A DNA stretch of 64,000 nt, from assembly GCA_012845835.1 (NCBI GenBank), contig JABAKD010000020.1, positions 9,932,488 through 9,996,487 on the forward strand, in the 5' to 3' direction. Shown in pieces: positions 23,395-33,669 of the stretch. Within the stretch, counting starts at the first letter, position 1. Every line of letters begins with the position of its first letter. Made by a program: the position numbers and the translations under genes. The notes beneath the pieces are model-generated. The model was not told where the DNA came from, did no database searches, and worked only from the letters and a program-made list of their open reading frames with translations. Source of the stretch: Undaria pinnatifida (Eukaryota > Sar > Phaeophyceae > Laminariales > Alariaceae).

Positions 23395-24630
23395 ATAATA
23401 ATACCGGATACACACCAAGGCTCGAGCACAAAGGGAAGAAAACAAACTAAACTGAAAGAAAAGTTTCTTGCTTCAACAAAAAAGGGCTTCACCGCAAGAT
23501 TCAAACTCGCTGCTCGTGGTGCGAAAAGTTCGGGGTTCCCCGTCAAGCTACTGTACAACAACGGCTTATTTTTTGGATAGATTTTCGTAATTTTACACGT
23601 ACGACTACGCACTTGACCTTTCGGAAAATAAGTTTGGCTAAAAACGCGTTTTCGCATGGGCCGCCGCTACACGAACCGAGGACGACCGAGGCCACCCCCG
23701 GCAAAGTCGAGAGGGGCGAGGAAGGTGAGACACGTCTAGGTAACATCGAGCCGAAAGTTGGATCTCGGCTCGAATTATTTGGAAGACGGCTCAAAACCTG
23801 GTTAAAAACAAGAAGGGACCCTTCGGCTGCTCTCGTGAACCTCTTCAAAATCCTCCTTTGTACTATCACAATCACTGTTGTTGTCATTATCGTTCTTCAT
23901 TTTCTTCTTTCACTCGCCGTTTAATGGAGTATCGTGTCTGTACGCCCTTGGCAGGTGGTAGCTCGGGCTCGCTCTTACAGTCACTGACAGTGGCTAAACT
24001 GCATGCATGGCCGGTGCTTGGAAGGCGAGGAAGTTACACATGTTGAATGTGCCGCTTGCTGGCCAAAACGGCTTGTATAAACTACCATATGGACTTACGG
24101 AACCCATGGAAACACTCTTACTCTGTGAAGCCAAGAGTAGACCATTGTAGGCTAGAGGCAGCAGTGTGAGCAGAGAGGGTTCTGCACTTTAGTGCCTCGA
24201 TATCTTTAGAAATATTTAGTGTCGTTGTGTTATGGAGGCCTACAAAGCGTTCTAAGGAAATGTTGCCTACAAAGTCTTGTAAAGTATCGTTTTACTATTA
24301 CAAGCCTACATACAGCAGATCTGGACGGTGTAAACCGATCCTTATCAGCTGTAGAATATTCTCATGATATCATCGCAGAAACATTTTCTCAGGAAATATA
24401 TCTGTAGGATCAAGATTTTTCCTGTTGTTGTATACAGTCAGTGGGCACCGCTGCCATTATGCTATGAGTGCGCATCATCGTGACCTATAGCTGCAGGTGC
24501 CACTGCGGTTGCTCCGATGCGTTATGACGCTGTACTGCAGCGTTCGTTGAACATTGATCCCGACGACAATGGACTGCTGGTGCTTATTTCTTAACACCAT
24601 CCGATAAGAATGTAGCATTATTAACCAAAA
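23395..24630. other. Unassigned stretch right of copy A
   Basis: Short frames, one of which is listed separately (23613-23924). From 24050 to 24630 I see nothing recognisable. Confidence 0.4.
23613..23924 (+). other. Coding-like frame with C-terminal membrane anchor, unknown
   Basis: The frame is open well upstream and has no ATG after the nominal TTG start, so a start or an upstream exon is missing. The residues just before the end are a basic stretch (GRRLKTWLKTRR) followed by a hydrophobic segment of about 24 residues (ILLCTITITVVVIIVLHFLL) and then the stop. This is the layout of a tail-anchored membrane protein. It could equally be a chance frame in flanking DNA. Confidence 0.25.
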
Positions 24631-25117
24631 CATATTGAACGGACAGAAAATTCACAGCACGCAAATTAAAAGCGTGAAAATATCATTTATCCACCGGGAA
24701 TACACACAGGCGCTGACCTTCGTCTGCATAGATAGAGGCGTTTACCTTCGTCATCATAGAAATGAAACGAAGAAAGGCAGCCCTTACACATTCATCACAG
24801 AACACAGAAAGTCAGTGTCAGCGCCTCTATGCCAGTATGGGTAGACTATTCGTGTGTACCCAATACATCTATAATCTCGATAAAATCGCATCAAATTACA
24901 CCAGCTACACTCGTCAACGCAAACATGTACCATTAGCTCCTACACGGGGAATTGGGGCCGTTAAACCCTTTATACACAAACTCAGTATCGTTGCATTCAT
25001 GCCATATTCTAAATACTACTCGGAACATAACAACATATCAATAAAATCACTACAAGTGATAGTGTACACCACCACCCAACACCAACAGCTCCCCGAAAAT
25101 CCAAAACCCTAGGAATG
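24630..25117. other. Unassigned stretch
   Basis: Two GCGYTKACCTTCGTC words near 24711 and 24741 suggest a decayed tandem repeat leading into the array that follows. Nothing else is recognised. Confidence 0.35.
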
Positions 25118-25500
25118 TGCTTACTCCACCTCTCCTGTTCAGCGGCAGCAAGACAAGTGCTCACCTTCACTGTCCGGGAGGTACCGCGGAACCTATGCTA
25201 AAACACGTCAGAGAGCTGTTTACCTTCAGCGTCCCCCTCAGCAGCGGCTACAGCACGTGCTTACCTTCACATCATGCGAGCCCAATACTGCTGGCATCTA
25301 TTCCTAGAACAACCCAGAGAAGCGCTCACCTCGCTTCCATATATATATTCAGCGATAGGCTCACACGTGCTTACCTCCACTGTGTAGATACTATCACTGA
25401 ACCTTTAAAACACCCACAAAGAGCTGCTTACCTTGGCTTCTCGTGCTCAACGGCGGTTAGCACACGTGCTTACCTCCATGATTTAAGCAAATACTGCTGA
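25118..25500 (+). repeat. Diverged ~105-bp tandem array, about four units
   Basis: CACGTGCTTACCT words recur at about 25252, 25366 and 25463, with a related AAGTGCTCACCTTCAC at 25154. In the half-period positions GAGCTGTTTACC, GAAGCGCTCACC and GAGCTGCTTACC occur at about 25212, 25320 and 25421. The frame 25117-25500 stays open through the array and gives repeated T-R-A-Y-L-H-like words, but this may follow from the repeat itself. Confidence 0.6.
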
Positions 25501-27485
25501 GAGATGTACTTTATAGCTTAATTCGTCTACATCGTCTACGCAGCCAGCCAGGTTGCTTATAACGATCCCTTGTTGGCATCCTCATCTTGGGCGGTAATAG
25601 ACGTGATGTCCGGCACAGAGAATGGACATATCGATATCCGGCACGACAACCAATTGTCCGTGATAAGTATGCCAGGCATTCAGAAAAACATGACATACAT
25701 TGGTGGCAATCATGACGAGATTTCATCAACAACCTTCTCCTGGAGTGTCCAGCGATAACCACATCATCAGTACGTTTGCGCAGGAAATGACTAGATATCT
25801 GCAGCAGACGTCTTCATCATCACCTGATACTCCACTGATTGAGATTAATCGTGGCGCTGAGTCCACGATGTGTCGTCGAGTGACCCGCTTTTGAAATCGG
25901 GATGCACAGGTTGCACCACGAAATAATAACTAACATGACATGCGGCACATTTTGAACACCGGGATGCACAGGTTTCAACACGAAATGATATGGCATGCGC
26001 CACAGAGAATGAAGGATTCACCATGTCCAGCATGACGACTATCCATGCTAGGCAAGACGAACATTTCGGGTGGGCATAGCATACATCAATGGCAAAGATT
26101 TAACGTACATACATCGGTGACAGGAATGGTGAGTGCTACCGACACTTTCCTCCAGATGGTTCTAGCGTTAGCCACGTCGTTGGTGTCTCTGCCCATCACC
26201 ATGAGATGACTATGACACGTGGCTTGACAAACGTCAATGAAACGTACGGTAAACATTTAAGGCAGGGATAACACACGTCAGCGACAGGTGCCATAAATGT
26301 CACCGACACCTCTCTTGGCGTTTCCTTCCTCAGACGCATCATCCGAATGTCGCTCAAGCAGGCTGCATAGGCCTGCCGTGAGTCCTGGCAACAGTAAAGG
26401 GAGTTCCACCGTACTGTGGTACCTTCGGCACCCCGCGATCTCACCCTTATCAACTATGACTCTGGATCCAGCTGTAAAACCTTTCCGTTTCTGTCACGAT
26501 GATGATTACCCCCTGCCCACCTCAAGGATGTGACACCCGGCATCACATTTAAGTCATCCCTTGCTCCATTATCACCATTATTCTGAGGACTCAGTCTCAG
26601 GGCATGAGCAGCAACTCAATGAGTCGTTACCTTGGATGGAGTCAACTGCCCTTCCCCTTTACCTGTTTACCTTGAACAGCATTCCCCCCCCTTGCGCTTC
26701 GCTGTTGTATCGAGCGAACGAAAGCCTAGGTTGTGGCATCATGTTTCGGTAGACCTTCGTCGTCGCGATATGCATGCATGTGATAACAAGCGCATTGGAC
26801 AGGCATGTGCATGCTGACGACGAGCATGCATTCATAAAGCATGTCGAGAGCACTGAACATGTTAGCGACGAGCATGCATTCATGATAAAATAAAGAGAAT
26901 ACGCACGGTACATGCACTCATGAAAGGGCCAGGATGGAGCTCCAGGGCCCAGCAATGTTTCCGTCCATCTGAGGAGTCAGCCCAGAGACTCACGACGCAG
27001 AGCCTCAACTACACGCTTGGCGCACGTTTCTGGTGTTCAGGCCACTGTCCCTCCACCCTTTTTCACGTTGTCCCAGAAAAATATCAAAGTGCGCGCAACC
27101 ACAGAAAGCTGAGTACTCCCTCTACAGAGGCAAACTATCAGTACCCGCCACTTCGTCTATGCATTCAACTTTCTCTTCGAAACTCGCAGTAGTTTATTCT
27201 GACGCCAGACATCAACGAGAAGTTAATTATACTTGTATATGTTCCATAACGGTAAGTGCGCGATGCTAAGCAGAGTCAATTTCCAAACACAATATCTTGC
27301 GTTTAGGTGTGCCCTCACCACCAGCGTCACCAGTAATATTTCTGGTTTTGCGGTCTTCGTGTTTTTTCCGCTCAAACGCAGCCGTTTCTAGACTTACTTC
27401 CGGTTTTTTGTTTTTGATAAAACGAAACATGAAAACACGGCCTTTCATGGAACTTGAATACAATGGATGGTATAATATTTCATTA
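25501..27485. repeat. Stretch with several short decayed tandem repeats
   Basis: At about 25891-25995 there is a ~57-bp direct duplication sharing CGGGATGCACAGGTT, CACGAAATRATA and a GCATGCGSCAC-like block. At about 26815-26885 GACGAGCATGCATTCAT occurs twice about 52 bases apart. At 26640-26700 a C-rich run is present. No gene is recognised, and translated frames here (for example repeated YHECMLV on the minus strand) derive from the repeats. Confidence 0.55.
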
Positions 27486-28652
27486 GAGTGTTTGCGAAAA
27501 TACGTTTCTAAAAATTTACTTGCCTTCCGCTAAAAAAAGTAAATTGCCTTCCCACCGAGTTTTTGGTGTGTTTGCGCTAGCGGTAAACAAAATCCTGCAG
27601 GCGACGCCTCCGAAATTTAGAAGGGAAACGGGGATGTGCGCGATTGTAATATACGTACGAGTACAGCAGCAGCAGTGCGAGTTACTGCTCTATAGTACTA
27701 TACGATACGAGTACTCGTTGTACGTACTCCAGTCTCGAGCCTCTCGTTTCAGGTGCAGCAGTACCTGGAACACGGTACATGCAAGCACCCAACAGACTAC
27801 AAATTAGAGGTATGGCGGTCTGTCTCGCGCGTAAAAACACCTTGTGAGCAGGGACTACCTCATTACACGTGCTACAAGCAGAACAACGCCTTCCTCATGC
27901 GACGGAAGGGAAGGCGAAGCGCAGTTTCCCCATGGAACGTGGACCTGTTATTGCGAAGCACCACCCTGCGAAGAATCTGCACGCAGCGGTTTAGGGCAGA
28001 GGAGTTTCCGCTCCTCTAAACTCCTCTGCCCTAAACCAAAAGTCATGCCACGCTTCAGTCGCGGTGATGTTGGAGAAGCGCGGTGGCTGCTGTCGCACAG
28101 ATGGACCGATACGAGTCCTATCTTGCCAGCTGCGGCACACGATAGCCGCAATCAAGGCGCGTGGTGTCGCTCTCTGCGTTGAGGCTCCTCTCCGCGTGCG
28201 TGCGTTCGACTCCGCCAGCTGCGAGAAGTTCACCACAGCTTGCAGCAAGCGCTGAACCCTTGGTCACGGACGCAGAGGGCAGCAACAGACGGTTCATCAC
28301 CGGCCTGCTGCATATCTCTGATGTTACGCCTGTGCGTCGTGCTCAGGGTACTACCCTCTCCATCCTCCGTGCGTTCGTTGCTTGTACTGCTGCTGTGCAA
28401 ACAGCGGTGCTTGTCCTGTTTGTCCCGTGGTTGGGGCGCTATAGACCCTTGCAGAGGCGTTCTGCCTCGGACAAATGCTCGGTGTATTGTAGGCCAATGA
28501 AACAGAGAGACAAAATTTACCGCAACTTTTGATCAAAACCTACCTTCGACAAAGTACATTTTTGCCTTTTTTTCAAAAATTTACCGCAAATATTGCCTTC
28601 GGGACAATTTTTGAAAAAGTAAATTTCTAAAAACGTACTTTCGCAAACACTC
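27486..28652 (+). mobile_element. TIR element with TA duplication and central hairpin
   Basis: The ends are inverted repeats of about 40 bp with several mismatches, beginning GAGTGTTTGCGAAA at the left and ending TTTCGCAAACACTC at the right. Both sides are flanked by TA, consistent with a TA target duplication. Inside is a perfect 20-bp inverted repeat (27989-28038). The 1167 bp hold short frames only and no transposase motif, so it looks non-autonomous. A further copy of the right end lies near 58470-58525 (TTTTTCGCAAACTCTATTATA). The superfamily is probably Tc1/mariner-like. Confidence 0.65.
27989..28038. other. Perfect 20-bp inverted repeat with short loop
   Basis: GGTTTAGGGCAGAGGAGTTT is followed, after about 10 bases, by its exact complement AAACTCCTCTGCCCTAAACC. 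An inner GGAG/CTCC overlap can form an alternative shorter stem. The hairpin would be very stable in single-stranded DNA or RNA. It lies near the middle of the TA-flanked element. Confidence 0.9.
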
Positions 28653-28667
28653 TATTATAGACGATAT

Positions 28668-28833
28668 ACTCGTACCAGCATAGTTATTTTTTGTAATACT
28701 ATTATAGGTTATTTACTGCTGTGTCGTCGATTGCTGGCGCACACGACATGTTGTCAAGAAGATCCCTATTATTATAGATTACTGCTGTGTCGTCGATTAG
28801 CGCGCCATGCGTTGAACGGTACTCGAAAAACAT
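28668..28833 (-). repeat. Old dispersed repeat R5, left part, split by hAT copy 2
   Basis: On the minus strand this matches the 3' parts of the repeats at 61611-62001 and 62281-62690: the blocks ATGGCGCGCTAATCGA, ACACAGCAGTAATCTATAAT, GGGATCTTCTT and CCAGCAATCGACGACACAGC are shared. The other part continues at 30768-30940. Removing the hAT element and one 8-bp duplicate restores a continuous R5 copy, so R5 was there first. Confidence 0.75.
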
Positions 28834-30767
28834 CAGGGATGTGTACGGAGTAAGATCCGCACCGCGAGTTAGGGTTTTTACGGAGCGGATTGACAAACCG
28901 CACCGCTCCGTGACAAAACCAGACAACGGATAACCGATCCGTCCAAATCCGTGAAGTAGGTCAAGGGCGGATATCCGCTCCGCTTTGCTCCGTGACGCAT
29001 GGTGGAAATCCGCTCCGCTCCGTGAAACGTTTTCAAGGACAAAAATCCGCTCCGCAAAAATCCGTGATTTGAAAAGAGCGCGGATATCCGCTCCGCTCCG
29101 CTCCGTCACGACAAAATAAAATCCGCACCGCTCCGTATGATGTTTTTCTCCAGTGGCCAGATCCGTAAGTAACGGATAATTTACGGAGCGGATTGGTCTG
29201 CTCCGTAGATGATCCGTGACCAATCCGTAGACAGTGGCGGATTAAACCGTGTGAAGGTCACGGGTTTTGAGCCTTCAACAATTGTTCTGAATAGCGGATA
29301 ACTTATACAAATACCGTTCTTGGCCAGGACTCTCCAGATACGGTTCTGAAATTTTAAAATTATCGTATAAATTTGTGCTGCTATCAGCCATACACACCGC
29401 GGTTGGCCGACGTCCTGCTCCGCACACAAAACGCGGACACTACTCGTGAGTGGTACGAACACACAAACACTGCAACGCAGCAGCGCAGCCGCGGTACGCA
29501 CGCATAGGATGCCAGATGTCATGGATTCTTCTGGCGATGCAGCGGCTGAGCTGCAGCAATCCTCGCCTCAGGACCAACCCGGATCTCATTCCGGAGGTCA
29601 AGAAGCTTGGGGATATGATCGAAAAGATCTCTCAAGAGCAGGAGAAGGCAAAGGCTAAAGCGGTCGAGGTGCAGGCCGCAGAGGCCGGGAAGGATGTCGT
29701 AATCGAACTCGATGAGTAACAAGTGGCGAACGGTAGGGTCTGAGCAAACAGGTGCAGGCGCTCATCTTTCACTGCCGTTGAGTTGATCTGTATCCCTGGT
29801 TTTTCCGATTTTCCCGTCTTTCGCCCGGGCTGAATTTTTCAATTTTCGCATTTTCGGTACTTCGGTGGTTTCACTATGTACCGCTGTTGCTGCTGAGGAA
29901 ATTGTCTCTGTTTTCATTTCTGTCTCTGTTTTCTTTTTTCTTTTTTCTTGTTTCTTTTTTCGGTTTTCCTGTTTCTTGTTTTTTGTTTTTGTCGCGGCGA
30001 TGGAATTGTTGAAGTATCTGGTACTTTGTAGGAGTACTTGCGTACTTACCTATTTACCAGAGATGTGCGCGGAATTCATGCTCTTGCGCGCCTGCTGTAC
30101 CAACTCTGGTCAATCTGTTCTACTCGGAGTATTTCTTTTTCACCCTTCTCTTAATCCAAGTGTTCTTTCAGACATCCTTTTTTTTTATTTTTTTATGAAG
30201 GGGACTCGACGCGTGCGGGCGCGAGATTCTTTCCATGCTCGCCACCCCTCTCCGCCATGTATAACTCCGAGAACAACGTGTCTATCCGTAGTTAGTTTCT
30301 GATATCAGGAGAAATCCGGTCAACATCCGCGGATAACCGTCCAATATTACGGATTCCTTGATACGGTTTTGCGTGGATAAACGCAGCGGATTTGTACGGT
30401 TTGCTCGACGGAGTGGACAATCCGCTCCGTGAAAAAATCCGTCTGACGGATATCCGCTCCGCAACAATCCGCACAAATCTCGATGCCGGATATCCGCTCC
30501 GTAAAAATCCGTGACTTTTTTCTGTGAGCGAATATCCGCTCCGCTCCGCTCCGTGACAAATTAAAAAATCCGCTCCGCTCCGTGACATCCATGAACATAA
30601 CGGATATCCGCCATGTCGTAATCCGTGGATTTTTTTTGGACAGAAATCCGCACCGTGACAATCCGCAACTTTTTGCTAGAGCGAATATCCGCTCCGCTCC
30701 GCTCCGTCAGATTCTAAAAATAAAAAACCCGCACCGCGGTGCGGATCTTACTCCGTACACATCCCTG
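28834..30767 (+). mobile_element. hAT element with 8-bp target duplication, copy 2
   Basis: The terminal inverted repeats are perfect for 33 bp and begin CAGGGATGTGTACGGAGTAA. The 8-bp flank AAAAACAT is duplicated at 28826-28833 and 30768-30775. The element shares subterminal CGGATATCCGCTCCG arrays and interior with copy 1 but is shorter (1934 bp). The missing DNA corresponds to the dimerisation-domain segment. The termini differ from copy 1 at bases 10-11 (GT against TC), so the two were not produced by one recent burst from the same parent. Confidence 0.9.
29509..29719 (+). pseudogene. hAT transposase remnant lacking the dimerisation domain
   Basis: Opens at ATG 29509 with MPDVMDSSGDAAAELQQSS, the same N-terminus as in copy 1. 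After a junction at about 29568 the DNA matches the extreme C-terminal tail of copy 1, although in another frame (29570-29719: TNPDLIPEVKKLGDMIEK, ending DVVIELDE then TAA). The junction falls where CCTCAGGAC is shared with the deleted segment's far side, which suggests a deletion between short homologies. Confidence 0.8.
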
Positions 30768-30940
30768 AAAAACATCTCCCGAGATTGTCAAATCTAAAAT
30801 CGTCGCCAATTAACTCTCGCTTATGCCTCTTACCCCCCGTGGTACGCGTTCACGACCAAATAGGGAACGGATAAGGAGGAGCGAGGGGCGTTGGAGCCGC
30901 CCCTCGAACAAAGTGGTTTGACCAAAAAACCCGATAGCAC
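30768..30940 (-). repeat. Old dispersed repeat R5, right part
   Basis: The minus strand reads TTCGAGGGGCGGCTCCAACG, then a CTTATCCGTTCCCTA block, GTGAACGCGTACCACGGGGG and GGCGACGATTT. This is in the same order as in the R5 copies at 61.7 and 62.4 kb. Confidence 0.75.
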
Positions 30941-31260
30941 TACCCGCTGAGCTAATAAATTACTCGACTCAGTAGCTCAGTGGGTAGTGCTATATAACCA
31001 ACAAAATATATGTTGTCGAGTTCGTAAACTGATTATAATTGACTTATCAACAGGGACCTCCGGGGCTCTCCCCTCGCCACTGATTACAGTAGTAGTACTC
31101 AGGAGCAAACCACCATAATATTCATTCACAATGTCTTCAGCGCGCACGCTTGAAAAATGACAAATATGAAGTCGCTGAGAATCTAACTTACGACACATAG
31201 CACTACTGAGTTACATAGTCACGTGACTAAGTAGCTCAGTGAGTTGCGTTATATTACTAA
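30933..31260 (+). repeat. tRNA box A-bearing repeat, units next to copy B
   Basis: AGTAGCTCAGTGGGTAGTGC at 30971 matches the RNA polymerase III box A consensus (TAGCTCAGTGGG) as in a tRNA D-arm. A reverse-oriented version lies at 30933-30954, and a second direct unit starts at 31230 (AGTAGCTCAGTGAGTTGCG). No convincing box B follows. The second unit is interrupted after 31260 by the Helitron-like copy B and resumes at 34394. It may be a tRNA-related SINE. Confidence 0.55.
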
Positions 31261-31466
31261 TATGCATATGTACCATTTTGATTTTTTTGCCTAGTCCGTC
31301 CCTTTTTCTCCGCCGGCGCAGAGTTTTTTTGTGTGCTTTCTTCTGCAATGCGATCAGACTACCCGTCGGTATATTATCAGCCGTGTGCCGGGCTCATGGG
31401 ACGTCCGTGGCGCGAGCTATGGCCGCGGAAAGCCGCCGAGACTGGCTCTATTTTGCGGGGTACGAG

Positions 31467-31772
31467 ACGCTTCTGTCCCCGGGCAACCACACACTAGACG
31501 TATTTAAGCCTCGAGGTTAGGTCTTAAGTACTTCCAACTGGAAGAGCTAGGCCATTCGATATTTCGACCTTAAACGCATAAAAAAAACACCATATGTCTA
31601 AAACTCGAAATAGTGGTCTCGCTTCTGTCCCCGGGCAACCACACACTAGACGTATTTAAGCCTCGAGGTTAGGTCTTAAGTACTTCCAACTGGAAGAGCT
31701 AGGCCATTCGATATTTCGACCTTAAACGCATAAAAAAAACACCATATGTCTAAAACTCGAAATAGTGGTCTC
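31467..31772 (+). repeat. 152-bp tandem duplication inside copy B
   Basis: The segment starting CGCTTCTGTCCCCGGGCAAC and ending at GAAATAGTGGTCT occurs twice in direct succession. Copies A and C have it once, so the duplication arose in copy B or its immediate parent. Confidence 0.85.
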
Positions 31773-32657
31773 TTTCAGTACGCATAAAAAGAAAAGCCGA
31801 GGAAAGATCAAACTACTTGAAAATAGACTATGATATTTCTGCACTACTCCAGACGCAGATGGCAAGACGAGGATTTATGTCATGAGTCAGCACATGAGTG
31901 GGTGGAAACTTCGAGAAAGACCCTCCCCTGCCCATGCTGTGCGAGCTTGAACAAACGGCCAAAACAAATAACTGGTGCCTGGCAAAAACATTGAGTGCTT
32001 CGTACTCCATACTCGCTTCATATGTAGGATACCTCGCAGGCGTCTGCCGCCTTCGGTGTGCCTCAGTGTGGCAGTCAGTACAGCAGCACAGCAGGACTGG
32101 CCCTCAACCCGGTTCAATTTCCACCCTCGAAATGTAGGCATCCGTCTGATGTAGGCATCCGTCTGATGTTTCCTCGAGCTTTTGACGTCTGAAATGCTGT
32201 TGTTTGCTGGAAAATACTCGGAAAATTGCTTCAAATATGCACTTGGGCCAAAATGTGCCCAAGTGCATATTTTGGGAAAATCCACATTTCACCGTGGTCT
32301 GCCGTGGTCGTTAGGTCGATAAAATAGACCTATTTTGTAGACATTTAAGACACGATAGGGCTTAATTTGGTTTAGAGCCTAAAATATAGGCATATCGTCA
32401 GGCTTAAATACGTCTACTACACACACGGTGGAACTTTAGTCCTCGCACGTACATCGGGGTGGCATCAAAATGTATTTGCGAGAGAATTTTCCGCACTGCT
32501 AGACGCGGGCGCGGTGTATATGTACCCGCTGCAACGACGTGAACTATATCATTACTGTGAGTTCTCCCTCACAATTGACACGGTGGTTACCATACAGCAG
32601 TAGCGAAACCTGTATAAAGAGATATAAAGTAGCAACACAACTCAAGCAAAAGTAACG

Positions 32658-32756
32658 ATGTGCACACAACAGACCATATCGGCAACAAACATCGGTGTGA
32701 ACTGTCTACGATCACAGCAGCAGCAAGCAACCGCAGAGAGCGGCAATAATATATAG
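32658..32756 (+). pseudogene. Minigene remnant of the OTU N-terminus (copy B)
   Basis: Has the same leader (TATAAA box, then about 45 bases) and the same first 13 codons (MCTQQTISATNIG) as the OTU genes. It then diverges after CATCGGT into a Gln-rich tail and stops at TAG after 32 codons. An equivalent start followed by the same downstream sequence exists in copy C near 37190-37155 (minus). Copy A lacks this unit. It is one of three head-to-tail leader duplications in the element. Confidence 0.7.
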
Positions 32757-33019
32757 ATCATAAAAAATCAAATTTTATTGAGAACGGGATTTTTTTATGG
32801 ATGGACCGAGGAGAATAAATACACAAGACGTTTACTCTCATCAAAAGAACATACACAGCGGTTTTACAATAGAGCACCACCAGCAAGCAGCACGTAGTCC
32901 ATAGACTCTAAGTTTACTGTGAGTTCTCTCTCACAATTGACACGGTGGATACCATACAGCAGTAGCGAAACCTGTATAAAGAGATATAAAGTAGCAACAC
33001 AACTCAAGCAAAAGTAACG

Positions 33020-33460
33020 ATGTGCACACAACAGACCATATCGGCAACAAACATCGGTATAAGCACGCGGGGAAAAATACTGGACACAGAAAACAAACAA
33101 CAAATTGACACCAATGATTCCTCTAACAGCAGCGACAGCAGTACAAACCCATCAGACAGCGAAAATGATCAAGACAACAATAATAGCGGCAACAATAACA
33201 ATTCTGGTCAATGGTCCATTATTCCCGAGATTGGTGATGGTGCATGTTTATTAAGATGTATCTCGCGTCGTGTGCACAACAACCCAGCTTTACATCACAT
33301 CGTCCGTGCACATATTATTGCCCACATCACAACCAATTTGTACACCGTTATCCCAGGATCAGGTTTCAACACCTTCCACGACAGCATCTTAGCTGGAGCA
33401 AATCAAGGTCATGTAGATAATAAAGAATCATTTGTCGGTGTAGACAATATATTTTTCTGA
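33020..33460 (+). pseudogene. Truncated OTU protease duplicate (copy B)
   Basis: A 146-residue frame with the N-terminal linker and the catalytic GDGACLLRC block (Asp and Cys present). It then switches after SILAGANQ to the unrelated 17-residue end GHVDNKESFVGVDNIFF. The region containing the OTU catalytic His is absent. It is preceded by the same TATAAA-bearing leader (TATAAA at 32975-32980) as the full gene. A short spacer (about 33461-33530) separates it from the next leader. The same truncated form, with the same tail apart from two residues in copy C, exists in all three copies, so it was present before the element spread. Confidence 0.8.
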
Positions 33461-33624
33461 ACGGAACAAACAACGCCAACGTGCCCGAAAAAGTTCCGTT
33501 TGTCTTGCAAAGTTCCGTCAGCAGCACCACCAGCAAGCAGCACGTAGTCCATAGACTCTAAGTTTACTGTGAGTTCTCCCTCACAATTGACACGGTGGTT
33601 ACCATACAGCAGTAGCGAAACCTG

Positions 33625-33630
33625 TATAAA
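33625..33630 (+). promoter_or_regulatory. TATA box of the intact OTU gene
   Basis: TATAAA lies 45 bases upstream of the ATG at 33670, in a leader repeated before each OTU unit (CGAAACCTGTATAAAGAG). Spacing allows a short 5' untranslated region. Confidence 0.5.
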
Positions 33631-33669
33631 GAGATATAAAGTAGCAACACAACTCAAGCAAAAGTAACG

